A stretch of DNA of 64,000 nt. Source: Gp6-AA40 sp035649635 (GTDB lineage: Bacteria > Acidobacteriota > Vicinamibacteria > Vicinamibacterales > UBA2999). The notes under the pieces were generated by a model, which made no database searches, was not told the DNA's origin, and worked only from the letters and a program-made list of their open reading frames with translations. Within the stretch, counting starts at the first letter, position 1. Each line of letters begins with the position of its first letter. The translations under genes and the position numbers were made by a program. Where the stretch lies: positions 19,839 to 83,838 of the forward strand of contig DASRJE010000187.1 in the NCBI GenBank assembly GCA_035649635.1, written 5' to 3'. Below, piece after piece: positions 18,104 to 26,462 of this stretch.

Positions 18104-18694
18104 GTGTCCGAAATCGACGACATCGATCGTGAGCTAGGGCTCTTCGAGTCCGAACTCAAGAAGCTCGAAGCGGAGTACAACATGTACTTCGCGGGACGGC
18201 TACAGCGGCCGCCGTGGGAGTTGCGGAAGCGCGTCGAGCTGATGGCCAAGCGGCTCGATCGGACTCACATTGCCAACTACGGGCAGCGCTTTCGCTTCAC
18301 GACATTGCAGACGCGGCTAGCGAAGTCGAGCGGTTTGTGGGATCGCGGGTTGCGCGCGCGCGAGGAGGGACGGCCAGGCCCGTTCGCGCAGCCACGACCG
18401 GTCGAAGAGAAGCCCAAACCGTCGAAGCGCGAGGACAAGGTTCTCCATGTGGCCACCTTCGAGGATCCACTGAGGGAAATGGAGAAGGTGCACCAGTTGT
18501 ACGACAACCTGGCGCAGGCGCGCCGTGAAGCCGGACAGGAAGCGATCCCGTTCCACAAGTTTGCCGACCTGATCAAGACGCAGGTCAATACGCTGAAAGA
18601 GAAGGGCAGCCCTGAGGTCGCGTTCCGGGTTGCGTTCAAGGACGGAAGAGTCGCCTTCACCGCGCGTGGGCTCAAGGGGAAATCAGATAAATAG
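18104..18694 (+). CDS. Hypothetical protein, possibly MXAN_5187 C-terminal-like
   Basis: A 196-residue soluble protein with no signal peptide. Residues about 5-30 form an acidic helix (DRELGLFESELKKLEAEY). A Pro/Lys-rich linker spans about 95-112, and a helical C-terminal domain contains FHKFADLIKTQVNTLKEK and a basic end. The layout resembles the family I remember as MXAN_5187_C in myxobacteria and Acidobacteria, but I cannot confirm that. It starts with GTG at 18104, 93 bases after nuoN, and faces the cold-shock gene. Confidence 0.6.
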   Translation: MSEIDDIDRELGLFESELKKLEAEYNMYFAGRLQRPPWELRKRVELMAKRLDRTHIANYGQRFRFTTLQTRLAKSSGLWDRGLRAREEGRPGPFAQPRPVEEKPKPSKREDKVLHVATFEDPLREMEKVHQLYDNLAQARREAGQEAIPFHKFADLIKTQVNTLKEKGSPEVAFRVAFKDGRVAFTARGLKGKSDK

Positions 18695-18729
18695 GACCGT
18701 TTGCGACTGGGTTCCGGCGGATCGCGCAA

Positions 18730-18782
18730 CCGGGAAGGGGGGCCTCCCGGGTTTGCGCCCGGCGCCGTTTGCCGGCGCCGGG
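18730..18782. terminator. Paired hairpins between convergent genes
   Basis: CCGGGA/TCCCGG (18730-18735, 18745-18750) and a perfect 10-base stem CCCGGCGCCG with its complement (18758-18767, 18773-18782, loop TTTGC) lie between the convergent hypothetical and cold-shock genes. The position suggests a two-way terminator. T-runs are missing, so it may instead be a 3'-end stabiliser. Confidence 0.45.
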
Positions 18783-18795
18783 TGGTCTAGGGTGG

Positions 18796-18999
18796 TTAGG
18801 GTTTGGTGACGTTCCCTGCCTGCGGACCTTTCGGGCCGTCTACGATCTCGAATTCGACCGCCTGGCCCTCTTCAAGGGACCGGAAGCCGTTGCCACTGAT
18901 CGCGGAGTAGTGCACAAATACGTCGCTGCCACCCTCGCGCTCAATGAATCCATACCCCTTGGCGTTGTTGAACCACTTGACCTTGCCTGTGATGCGCAT
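18796..18999 (-). CDS. Cold-shock domain protein
   Basis: A 67-residue single-domain cold-shock protein, an RNA/ssDNA-binding beta barrel that acts as an RNA chaperone. Both RNP motifs are present: KGYGFIE at 14-20 and VFVHYS at 27-32. The other family residues are typical (MRITGKVKWFN, GPQAGNVTKP). I chose ATG 18999 because it gives the standard length and AGGGAAGAAG lies upstream. A longer upstream frame exists but would translate the leader. That leader, roughly 160 bases from a good promoter, contains a terminator-like hairpin with T8 (19094-19121), which suggests attenuation. Confidence 0.93.
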   Translation of the reverse strand: MRITGKVKWFNNAKGYGFIEREGGSDVFVHYSAISGNGFRSLEEGQAVEFEIVDGPKGPQAGNVTKP

Positions 19000-19093
19000 C
19001 GTTCTTCTTCCCTGCTTGCTAGGCGGGTTCCCTGCGAACAGTGGCCCCGCTGGAACTCGTGCTTTCCGACGCCGCAGATGAGCTTCGGGGCAC

Positions 19094-19121
19094 AAAAAAA
19101 AGACCGCGAGTGCTTGCGCGG
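19094..19121 (-). terminator. Intrinsic terminator or attenuator in the cold-shock gene leader
   Basis: On the minus strand, CCGCG (19121-19117) pairs with CGCGG (19108-19104) around an 8-base loop, followed within three bases by eight T's (19101-19094). This is a classic Rho-independent terminator shape. It sits about 95 bases before the cold-shock ATG and about 65 bases after the predicted transcription start. No upstream minus-strand gene needs terminating here. Confidence 0.7.
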
Positions 19122-19164
19122 CCTCGACTGCAACATCCGGGGAACGCCCCTCGAATGCAGCCTG

Positions 19165-19193
19165 ATCCTATGCGGGCGTAACAAACGTGTCAA
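19165..19193 (-). promoter_or_regulatory. Sigma70-type promoter for the cold-shock gene
   Basis: On the minus strand a perfect TTGACA (-35, 19193-19188) is followed after exactly 17 bases by TAGGAT (-10, 19170-19165). Start of transcription is expected near 19158. It is the best promoter match I saw in the window and drives toward the hairpin at 19094-19121 and the cold-shock gene. Confidence 0.65.
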
Positions 19194-19244
19194 GTCTGAG
19201 CCTGTCTAAGTGTCGATTTTGCCGCAGGATGCACACATATCGTC

Positions 19245-20840
19245 ATGCCTAGAGCGTTATTGAGCGTCTCGGACAAAACCGGGATTGTCGAGTTTGCCAG
19301 AGGGTTGCGCGCGCGCGGTTTCGAGCTCATCTCGACGGGTGGCACTGCGTTGACGCTCGAGCGTGCGGGGCTTCCTGTTCTCAGTGTTTCTACGGTGACG
19401 GGTTTTCCTGAGATGCTCGACGGTCGAGTCAAGACACTCGACCCTCATATTCATGGTGGCATCCTCGCGCGTCGATCGCGGCCCGACGATCTCGAAGCGA
19501 TCGCGCGTCACGACGTCGCGCTGATCGATGTCGTCGTGGTGAATCTCTATCCATTCGTCAAAGCCGCGCAGGATCCTGAGACGTCGTTCGAGGATCTGAT
19601 CGAGCAGATCGACATCGGCGGCCCGAGCCTCGTACGCGCCGCGGCCAAGAACTTCGTGGATGTGATCGTGGTGGTGTCACCTGAAGAGTATTCGCGTGTA
19701 CTCGATGCACTCGATCAACCAGGAGGTCCATCACAACGCTTTCGATTCGATCTCGCTCATAAAGCGTTCGCGCACACCGCGCGTTACGACACGGCGATCG
19801 CGTCAACACTGGGCACAGTGAAAGCCGGTGATAGCAGTTTCAGTCGTCCCGCTGCCAGCAACGAATTTCCCGACAGCCTCTCGATCGAACTTCGTAAAGT
19901 TCGCGATCTTCGCTACGGCGAGAACCCGCACCAGCGTGGTGCGCTCTACACGGGGTTCGGACCGCATGCCGGCTACTCGATGCTCCAGGGCAAGGAGTTG
20001 TCGTACACCAACCTGCTCGATCTGGATGCGGCCATCCGCATGGTGATCGAATTCAAGGAACCGGCGGCGGCGCTCATCAAACACGCGAACCCATGTGGCG
20101 CAGCGACCGGTACGAATGCGGCTGACGCGTACATTCGCGCGCGCGAGGCCGACGCGCTTTCTGCCTTCGGCGCGGCGGTCGCGCTCAATCGTCCGATCGA
20201 TGTCGATGCGGCTCGTGCAATCGTGTCGACTCGAATCGACGCGGTGATCGCTCCGGCAGTTGAAGAAGAGGCGCGCGCGATCCTGGCCACCAAGGCCAAC
20301 ATGCGTGTGGTCGTGCCCGAGCGCGTGCCGTCGGACGACGAGGCTCGTCCGTCGGATGATCTCGAGATTCGCTCAATCGTCGGCGGCGTGCTCGTGCAGA
20401 GCCGCGATACTGTCAGCGAAGCGCACGAATCATGGCCTTCTGCCGATCTGAAAGTGGTGACCAGGCGAGAGCCTACGCGCGACGAGTGGCAGGCGCTGCG
20501 ATTCGCCTGGCGGCTCTGCGCGCACGTCAAGTCGAACACCGTCATCTTCACCAGCGCCGATCGCACGTTAGCGATTGGCGCGGGGCAGATGAGCCGCGTC
20601 GATGCCGTGAACGTTGCCCGGATGAAGGCAGCAGCGATTCGTCCGGATCTGCTGAAGGGTTCCGTTGCGGCATCGGACGCGTTCATTCCCTTCCGTGATG
20701 GACTCGATGCCATCGCGGCTGCCGGTGCAACGGCGGTGGTGCAGACCGGCGGATCGGTTAAGGATCAGGAAGTGATTGCCGCGGCCAATGAGCACGGACT
20801 GGCGATGGTCTTCACGGGTCGCCGGCACTTCAGGCACTGA
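19245..20840 (+). CDS. purH: Bifunctional AICAR transformylase / IMP cyclohydrolase
   Basis: PurH carries out the last two steps of purine synthesis: formyl transfer to AICAR, then ring closure to IMP. The 531-residue length is normal. The N-terminal MGS-like cyclohydrolase domain (about 1-200) shows ALLSVSDKTGI and STGGTA. The transformylase domain has LRYGENPHQ near 222, KHANPCGA near 280 with the conserved Lys-His, and KSNTVIF near 430. The ATG at 19245 is the first Met and matches the family start (MPRALLSVSD). Confidence 0.95.
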   Translation: MPRALLSVSDKTGIVEFARGLRARGFELISTGGTALTLERAGLPVLSVSTVTGFPEMLDGRVKTLDPHIHGGILARRSRPDDLEAIARHDVALIDVVVVNLYPFVKAAQDPETSFEDLIEQIDIGGPSLVRAAAKNFVDVIVVVSPEEYSRVLDALDQPGGPSQRFRFDLAHKAFAHTARYDTAIASTLGTVKAGDSSFSRPAASNEFPDSLSIELRKVRDLRYGENPHQRGALYTGFGPHAGYSMLQGKELSYTNLLDLDAAIRMVIEFKEPAAALIKHANPCGAATGTNAADAYIRAREADALSAFGAAVALNRPIDVDAARAIVSTRIDAVIAPAVEEEARAILATKANMRVVVPERVPSDDEARPSDDLEIRSIVGGVLVQSRDTVSEAHESWPSADLKVVTRREPTRDEWQALRFAWRLCAHVKSNTVIFTSADRTLAIGAGQMSRVDAVNVARMKAAAIRPDLLKGSVAASDAFIPFRDGLDAIAAAGATAVVQTGGSVKDQEVIAAANEHGLAMVFTGRRHFRH

Positions 20841-20889
20841 GCTGGACGGCGGGTCTCACTCCGCCGCTACGTTGCACGGAGCCACTGAC

Positions 20890-20958
20890 ATGCATCAGAT
20901 TCTGGTCTACGCCGATTCGCTGACGTGGGGTGCAGTCGAGATGGAACAGCGAATATAG
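20890..20958 (+). pseudogene. N-terminal remnant of an SGNH/GDSL hydrolase
   Basis: A 22-residue open frame begins MHQILVYADSLTWG, which matches the block I nucleophile region of SGNH/GDSL esterases (usually VYGDSLTWG). It then ends within nine residues. No later part of such an enzyme follows: the OPT transporter starts at 20980. I read it as the decayed start of a lost gene. It may still be translated as a leader of the transporter. Confidence 0.5.
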
Positions 20959-20979
20959 TGGGCCGCGAGAGGAGGCCCG

Positions 20980-22752
20980 TTGCAGACGCAAACGCATACC
21001 CCCCTTGGCAAACCAGCCCACGTCCGCGAAATCACTCCGCGATCGGTAACGGTGGGTTTGCTGGTGGCGCTCGTGATTGGCGCTTCCTATCCCTACGTCG
21101 TTCTCAAGTTCGGCTTCGGTCCCAACATCTCCGTCGTCTCGGCCTTTTTCGGATTCATGGCGCTCGGTCTGTTTTTCAAGGACTACAACCGCTGGGAAAA
21201 CAACATCGTCCAGACCGCCGGTACGACAGCGGGACAGATCTCATTCCTGTGCTGGCTGCTCGCGGCGTTCGACATCCTTGCCGCCGAACCGGGGAGTGGT
21301 TTCGACGTTCACCTGACACGCATGCAGACATTCGTGTGGCTGTCGGCGTCGGGAGTCCTCGGCGTGCTGCTCGCAGTACCGCTCCGAAAGCATTTCATCG
21401 AGGACGAGAACCTGCCGTTCCCCGACGGCATTGCCGCGGGTGAGACGGTGATCATGCTCGACTCGCGTGGTGAGCAGGCGCGCAAGTCGGCGTTCGTCAT
21501 GTTCGGGGCGCTGGCGGCATCAGGCCTGACATTTCTGGCCACACAGCTGCGCTGGCTGGTCGACAACATTCCACTCACCGTCAACGCGTTCTCGGCACGT
21601 GTCGGCCTTGGCTTTGGCGTCTCGTTGCTCAACATCGGCTCCGGAATGATCATCGGCTTCCGGATCAGCACCAGTATGCTGATCGGCGGCATCATCGGCT
21701 GGGTCATCGCTCCACCCTGGTTGTTGTCGCAGGGCTTGATCGCCGCTGATGCGCGCCGTGTCGACGTCCTGCTGCTCATCATGTGGCCAGCGGTTGGAAT
21801 GCTGGTGGCTGGTGGGATGTCCGCACTGCTCCTCCGATGGGGAGTGCTGGTCCGCACATTCAAGGGGCTCGCTTCGTCCGCGAGCGTCTCAGGCGATCTC
21901 CCGCTGCGCTGGGTCTGGATCGGCGGCCTCGCCGCAACCATCTTCCTCATCGTCGTACAAGCCTTGTTCTTCGGCACGCCCGTATGGCATTCCATCGTCG
22001 CGATCGCGTTGTCGGTGCCTTTGGGGTTGGTTGCATTGCGTGTGCTCGGGGAGACCAACTGGGGACCGATCAGCACGATGACGAACGTCATACAGGCCGC
22101 CTTCGGCGCGATCGCGCCAGGGGATCTGCGCGCGAACATGGTCTCGAGCGGAATCACCGGCGCCGTGGCTGCCGAGTCGGAAGGGTTGATGCAGGACTTT
22201 CGCGCCGGTCAGATGATCGGATCGACGCCGCGGATGCTGACGTATATGCAGCTCATCGCCGTCCCTGTCGGGGCGTTGGCGCTGGCATTCATGTATCCGC
22301 TGCTTCGCGATACCTACGGCGTCATCGGCGACAACGCGCAGCTACTCAGCCCGACATCGCAGCGGTGGGTGGGTTTCGCCAAGCTGGTGACGCAGGAGCT
22401 GACGGGACCAGCCGCAACCAATCCCGCCGCCGCGGCTCGGATCGCCTGGATGACGGCGTCGCTCGGCGTAGGTGCGCTGATCGGTGTCGTGCTCACGTTG
22501 CTCGAACAGAGGGCGAGCTGGCGGCCGTATATTCCTTCTCCGACCGGGATGGGAATCGCGATGCTCATTCCGATCAATGCGGTCACGATGATCTTCCTGG
22601 GCGCCGCGGCGGACTTGATCTGGTCGAAGGCGTCGCCCCAGTCGCACGAGCGCTACTCGATTCCGATCGCTTCGGGCCTGATCGCAGGTGAAGCGCTGGT
22701 GGCGGTGGTGATCCCGCTGCTCGTGACCGTAGGTGTGATGCGACTGCCGTAG
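20980..22752 (+). CDS. OPT-family oligopeptide/metal-chelate transporter
   Basis: A 590-residue integral membrane protein of the OPT family, which imports peptides or metal-siderophore complexes. About 14-16 membrane segments span the length. Near the start TPRSVTVGLLVALVIGASY precedes FGFGPNISVVSAFF. Later come TAGTTAGQISF near 80 and the conserved LPFPDGIAAGE near 148. The TTG start at 20980 follows GAGAGGAGG, a strong ribosome site. The substrate cannot be told. It converges on the heptose kinase gene, separated by palindromic repeats. Confidence 0.88.
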   Translation: MQTQTHTPLGKPAHVREITPRSVTVGLLVALVIGASYPYVVLKFGFGPNISVVSAFFGFMALGLFFKDYNRWENNIVQTAGTTAGQISFLCWLLAAFDILAAEPGSGFDVHLTRMQTFVWLSASGVLGVLLAVPLRKHFIEDENLPFPDGIAAGETVIMLDSRGEQARKSAFVMFGALAASGLTFLATQLRWLVDNIPLTVNAFSARVGLGFGVSLLNIGSGMIIGFRISTSMLIGGIIGWVIAPPWLLSQGLIAADARRVDVLLLIMWPAVGMLVAGGMSALLLRWGVLVRTFKGLASSASVSGDLPLRWVWIGGLAATIFLIVVQALFFGTPVWHSIVAIALSVPLGLVALRVLGETNWGPISTMTNVIQAAFGAIAPGDLRANMVSSGITGAVAAESEGLMQDFRAGQMIGSTPRMLTYMQLIAVPVGALALAFMYPLLRDTYGVIGDNAQLLSPTSQRWVGFAKLVTQELTGPAATNPAAAARIAWMTASLGVGALIGVVLTLLEQRASWRPYIPSPTGMGIAMLIPINAVTMIFLGAAADLIWSKASPQSHERYSIPIASGLIAGEALVAVVIPLLVTVGVMRLP

Positions 22753-22770
22753 TGGAAATCGTACCGGAGG

Positions 22771-22833
22771 CCGGGTCCTGATGTGTGGACCCGGCAAATC
22801 ATGGCGGGTCTAAAAAGCCAGACCCGCCCTACG
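22771..22833. repeat. Two palindromes between convergent genes
   Basis: CCGGGTCC/GGACCCGG (22771-22794) and GGCGGGTCT/AGACCCGCC (22803-22828) lie back to back. CTACG follows the second, and the hldE-type stop codon overlaps it. They match the GTAG-headed palindrome family seen at 44821, 51541, 57032 and 59207. They may also end both transcripts. Confidence 0.65.
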
Positions 22834-23827
22834 ATGATCGTTTTTCAAGCGCCGCGAGTAGTTCGGTGGTCGACGCGGTCGCAGGGCCGAACTTGCCAAC
22901 GACGATGCCAGCGGCTTCGTTTGCGACGCGGGCAGCTTCGCAGACAGTCGCGCCCGAGGAGAGCGCGACTGCCAACGTCGCGATCACCGTATCGCCGGCG
23001 CCAGTCACGTCCGCGACTTCGCGCGCCGCGGCCGGCAAGTGACCTTCGAGTCCATCGCTCAGCAGCCAGATGCCTTGATCGCCGCGCGTCATCAGCACGT
23101 CGCGGCATCCTGCGCGTTCCCGGAAAACGCGAGCCGCACCTCGCGCCTCGTCCTCGCTTCGCACTCGCCGGTGGGTCGCGACCTCTGCTTCGTGATGGTT
23201 CGGTGTCACGATGGTCGCGCCTCTGTAGTAATCGAGATGCGGGATTTTCGGATCGACCAATACCGGCGTGCCGTGCTCAGTGCCGGCATCGACGACAGCC
23301 TGCATCACGCGCCGGGTCACGCAGCCCTTCAGGTAGTCGGACACGATGATGGCCGAGCATCGCGACGCGTGCTTCTCGATCTCCGAGACGATGCGATCCT
23401 CGATCTCACCACCAATCTCAGAGTCGTTTTCGTAGTCGATCCGCGCCACCTGCTGGTTGCGGTCTGTCACGACGCGCATTTTCGTCGTCGTGGGACGGTT
23501 GCCGTCGCCCACGAACGAAGGAGCGATGCCCGCCTCGCGGCAGGCTTGGACCAGTGTCGCCGCGGCATCGTCGCGCCCGGTCACCGCGACCAGCGTCGCC
23601 TGCCCGCCGAGTGCGACGACGTTGCTGGCGACATTGGCGGCCCCACCCATCCGATACATGTCGTGATCGAAAGCAACAACCGGCACCGGCGCTTCTGGTG
23701 AGATGCGCGTCACACGGCCGACGATGAACTTGTCGACCATGGCGTCGCCGATAACGAGAACGTTCACGCCGCCCGCGCGCGAGATGATCTCGCGCGCGCG
23801 ATCAGGCGCGAGGGCTGGCAGGAGCAT
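22829..23827 (-). CDS. rfaE1: D-glycero-beta-D-manno-heptose-7-phosphate kinase
   Basis: PfkB-family sugar kinase that phosphorylates heptose 7-phosphate at C1 for LPS core synthesis. From ATG 23827 it has 332 residues. Seen: VLVIGDAMVDKFIVG near the start, RMGGAANVASNVVALGG near 60, and the anion-hole and catalytic motif DVTGAGDTV near 275. No cytidylyltransferase domain is attached, so this is the separate kinase type; the partner enzyme must be encoded elsewhere. It overlaps the ligase gene end by 26 bases. A longer frame to 23869 is possible but less likely. Confidence 0.88.
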   Translation of the reverse strand: MLLPALAPDRAREIISRAGGVNVLVIGDAMVDKFIVGRVTRISPEAPVPVVAFDHDMYRMGGAANVASNVVALGGQATLVAVTGRDDAAATLVQACREAGIAPSFVGDGNRPTTTKMRVVTDRNQQVARIDYENDSEIGGEIEDRIVSEIEKHASRCSAIIVSDYLKGCVTRRVMQAVVDAGTEHGTPVLVDPKIPHLDYYRGATIVTPNHHEAEVATHRRVRSEDEARGAARVFRERAGCRDVLMTRGDQGIWLLSDGLEGHLPAAAREVADVTGAGDTVIATLAVALSSGATVCEAARVANEAAGIVVGKFGPATASTTELLAALEKRSS

Positions 23828-24995
23828 CGTCGCGGCGGGCTGCCGCAAACGGGAGAGTGACGAGAACAAGAAACAACATCAGGAACTCGGAATCGCCGAA
23901 GTTGTACTCGAAGAGACCTGCGGAAAGCATGCTGGCGATTGCGGCCAGGGCGGCGGCAGCCATGGTCGGTTCACGCTCGGTCCGGAACAGCCGGAACAGG
24001 CTGTATGCCAGGACGACGATGAAAGCGACCCAGATCACCAGAGCCGGAAGCCCGCGTTCCGCAGCGATCTGAAGCGGAACGTTGTGCAGGTGAGGGTTCA
24101 CCGGTTGCACGGCGTCAGCATCGCGATACTGCACATAGAGCTTGGGGATCATCGCTGGGCCCACACCGGTGAGCGGGAAGTCGCGCACCATCGCCGTTCC
24201 GGTGCGCGCCATCGCCAGCCGATCGCGATTGCTGGGATCCCGCAGATCGAACATCGAGACCATGCGGTTTGTGACGCTGTCGGGTGCAAACGCGAAAAGC
24301 AATGCAGCCACGACGGGCAGCAGTCCCAGAAGACGCAGGTCCTTCAGAATGAAAAGCACACCGACGGCCACGCAGGCACCGACCCAGGCGCTGCGTGTCA
24401 ACGTCAGCGACAACGCGACGACCAGCGCGGGCATGACGAGCGCCGGCCATGTGCGGTCGCGGCCTCCGAATACGAGTCTCGCCGCTGCCGCGCCAATCAC
24501 CAGCATCAGCGTTCCCGAGTAGGTCATGTAGTGGCCGAGCGTTCCGCGTGGCCGCTGGCCGAGGCTGTCGAAGTGCAGCATTCCGTATTGCACGATGCCG
24601 TACGCCGCCGCGGCCGCTCCCACCGTGATGATCACGTCCATCGTCATCGCGGCTCGGGGACCGCGCGCCAGGTCGTACACCGCGGGCACGATCAGGAAAA
24701 GCAGCAACTGACGGTCATCGATGAAGCTTTCAAGCGGAGCAATCGAGAAGACCGTCGAGATCAACGTGATTGCGGCATAGGCCAACAGCGCGCCGAAAAA
24801 TGTGGGCGCGGTCGGCCGTGTCTTGTCACGGATGAGGGCGATGACCCAGCAGAGAAGCAGGGCGCCGAGCAGGATTTGCGCAGCCGCAATCGACAACTGC
24901 ACCGCGGCCACGAAACCGAACAGGAGGATCGTCGTCAGCCGGTCGAGTCCCGGTGCGGCCGGTGCGTCCGGCATTCCAATCGTTGTGGCCCTCAT
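23802..24995 (-). CDS. O-antigen ligase / polymerase family membrane protein
   Basis: A 397-residue membrane protein of the WaaL/Wzy type, which joins or polymerises O-polysaccharide at the periplasmic side. About ten membrane segments are visible. The large periplasmic loop holds FPLTGVGPAMIPKLY and PVNPHLHNVPLQIAAERG, matching the H-N-x2-L and Gly-rich features of the Wzy_C domain. ATG 24995 overlaps the upstream stop as TGATG; a TTG one codon earlier is also possible. It sits between a heptosyltransferase and a heptose kinase, which supports an LPS role. Confidence 0.85.
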   Translation of the reverse strand: MRATTIGMPDAPAAPGLDRLTTILLFGFVAAVQLSIAAAQILLGALLLCWVIALIRDKTRPTAPTFFGALLAYAAITLISTVFSIAPLESFIDDRQLLLFLIVPAVYDLARGPRAAMTMDVIITVGAAAAAYGIVQYGMLHFDSLGQRPRGTLGHYMTYSGTLMLVIGAAAARLVFGGRDRTWPALVMPALVVALSLTLTRSAWVGACVAVGVLFILKDLRLLGLLPVVAALLFAFAPDSVTNRMVSMFDLRDPSNRDRLAMARTGTAMVRDFPLTGVGPAMIPKLYVQYRDADAVQPVNPHLHNVPLQIAAERGLPALVIWVAFIVVLAYSLFRLFRTEREPTMAAAALAAIASMLSAGLFEYNFGDSEFLMLFLVLVTLPFAAARRDDAPASPRA

Positions 24996-26116
24996 CAATG
25001 CACTACAGGAATTCTACGTGCGTTCGCGGCTGACGCGGCATTTCGATCCGTGTGAGGAGTGGAACGAAGTGCCCGCTCGGCGGCTGCGATGACCCTTTCG
25101 GGACCAGTATTCGTGAGGCACCTGAAGTCACCCGGCACGCACACTCGCTGGTGACACGGCCGGCACGGCAACGGTCCAGGATCAATGATTTCCGAGAACC
25201 ACCGTGGATCGCGCCAGGGATAGGACCGCTCCGCCAGGGTCGGCCCCAGCAACTCGACGATGGGTACCGATGTCGTGGCGGCAATGTGGAGCGGGCCGCT
25301 GTCTCCTCCAATGAAGAGCGCTGCCCGAGCAATCAGCGCGCGCAATTCGCTCAACTGAAACGTGCGGCTATCGAGCAGCGCCCCGTTCAGCGGCCCGAGT
25401 GTGTTCCGCGCTGCATCGGCAATCCGCCGCGCCGCTTCGACGTCGGAGGGGCCTGATGTCAGGAATATGCGTCGGGATCCTTCTTGCCGGACCAGTGCGA
25501 CGACAAGCGACACGAACGACTCTTCGGGCCACCGCTTGAATCGCGTGCTGGCACTCACGTGGATCACGATCAGCGCGTTGGTTGGACCGACTCCTGATCG
25601 GGTGAGGTGTGCGTCGATCCGCATTTGCGCCTGCGTGTCCGCCGGCATCTGCACCGGATCCCGAGCGGCATCCAGCGGCGGGATACCGAGGGGAGCGATG
25701 AGGTCCCACTGATTCATGACAGAGTGCCGCGGCGTCAACTGCCGGGATCGTGGAACCGCATCGGTGTACATCCACGAGCGTCCGGTGATCGTGTAACCGA
25801 TCCGTCTGTGCGCGCGGCTTGCCCACGTGAACCACGCGCTTCGCGGACCGCCATGCAGGTCGATCGCGAGATCGAAGTGGCCTTGCGCGAATCGCCGGGC
25901 GCTCGCGATGTCGTCGGCAATTCGCGCCAGCCCTCGCCTTCGTGGGACGACGATTAGCTCATTGATGTGAGGATTACCTTCGACGATCGGCGCCGCATCC
26001 GGTTCCACGGCATACGCGAGATGGGCCTCGGGATAGTGGCGCCGGAGCGCACTCAGCAACGGCGTCGTGAATACCACGTCTCCGATCGGGCGCAACCGGA
26101 CCAGCAGGATGCGCAC
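24995..26116 (-). CDS. Glycosyltransferase family 9 (heptosyltransferase-like)
   Basis: A 373-residue GT-B fold enzyme of family 9, which adds heptose to the LPS inner core from ADP-heptose. Seen: MRILLVRLRPIGDVVFTTPL at the start, IDLHGGPRSAW near 85, a KRWPEESFVSLV segment near 200, and the donor-site region IGGDSGPLHIAA near 272. A C-terminal Cys cluster (CRPCHQRVCV) is common in this family. First gene of the LPS set after the Trm112-like gene. Confidence 0.88.
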   Translation of the reverse strand: MRILLVRLRPIGDVVFTTPLLSALRRHYPEAHLAYAVEPDAAPIVEGNPHINELIVVPRRRGLARIADDIASARRFAQGHFDLAIDLHGGPRSAWFTWASRAHRRIGYTITGRSWMYTDAVPRSRQLTPRHSVMNQWDLIAPLGIPPLDAARDPVQMPADTQAQMRIDAHLTRSGVGPTNALIVIHVSASTRFKRWPEESFVSLVVALVRQEGSRRIFLTSGPSDVEAARRIADAARNTLGPLNGALLDSRTFQLSELRALIARAALFIGGDSGPLHIAATTSVPIVELLGPTLAERSYPWRDPRWFSEIIDPGPLPCRPCHQRVCVPGDFRCLTNTGPERVIAAAERALRSTPHTDRNAASAANARRIPVVH

Positions 26117-26190
26117 TAGCCCACGCTCGCTTGCAAAAATCTTGGCGGCTCGAGGTGGAGCGTCACTGCCGCAGCTCCGCGTTAGACTGG

Positions 26191-26364
26191 CTATTCAGGA
26201 TCCACCGTCGCCTCGTCAATCAACATCACCGGGATGTCGTCCTTGATCGGATAGACTCGGCGACACTTCTCGCATTTGAGCCCCTGGCCGTTGTTGACCA
26301 GTCGGACCGGCGTCTTGCAATTCGGGCAGGCAAGGATTTCGAGCAGTTCCTTGTCGACAGGCAT
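26191..26364 (-). CDS. Trm112/YcaR-family small zinc-ribbon protein
   Basis: A 57-residue protein read on the minus strand from ATG 26364. It opens MPVDKELLEILACPNCKTPV, has a second Cys pair in CEKCRRVYPI and ends with IPVMLIDEA, the standard Trm112/UPF0434 pattern. Four Cys (13, 16, 31, 34) probably bind zinc. In eukaryotes Trm112 activates methyltransferases; bacterial members often lie among lipid A or LPS genes, as here. It lies 74 bases upstream of the heptosyltransferase. Confidence 0.88.
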   Translation of the reverse strand: MPVDKELLEILACPNCKTPVRLVNNGQGLKCEKCRRVYPIKDDIPVMLIDEATVDPE

Positions 26365-26462
26365 ACCCCTCCGGATTAACCCCTATTACTCGAAGAACCC
26401 AACACAGCGAGCGGCATTGATCACGCTGGAACTATAACATCTTGGGCTAAAATCGATTATCT

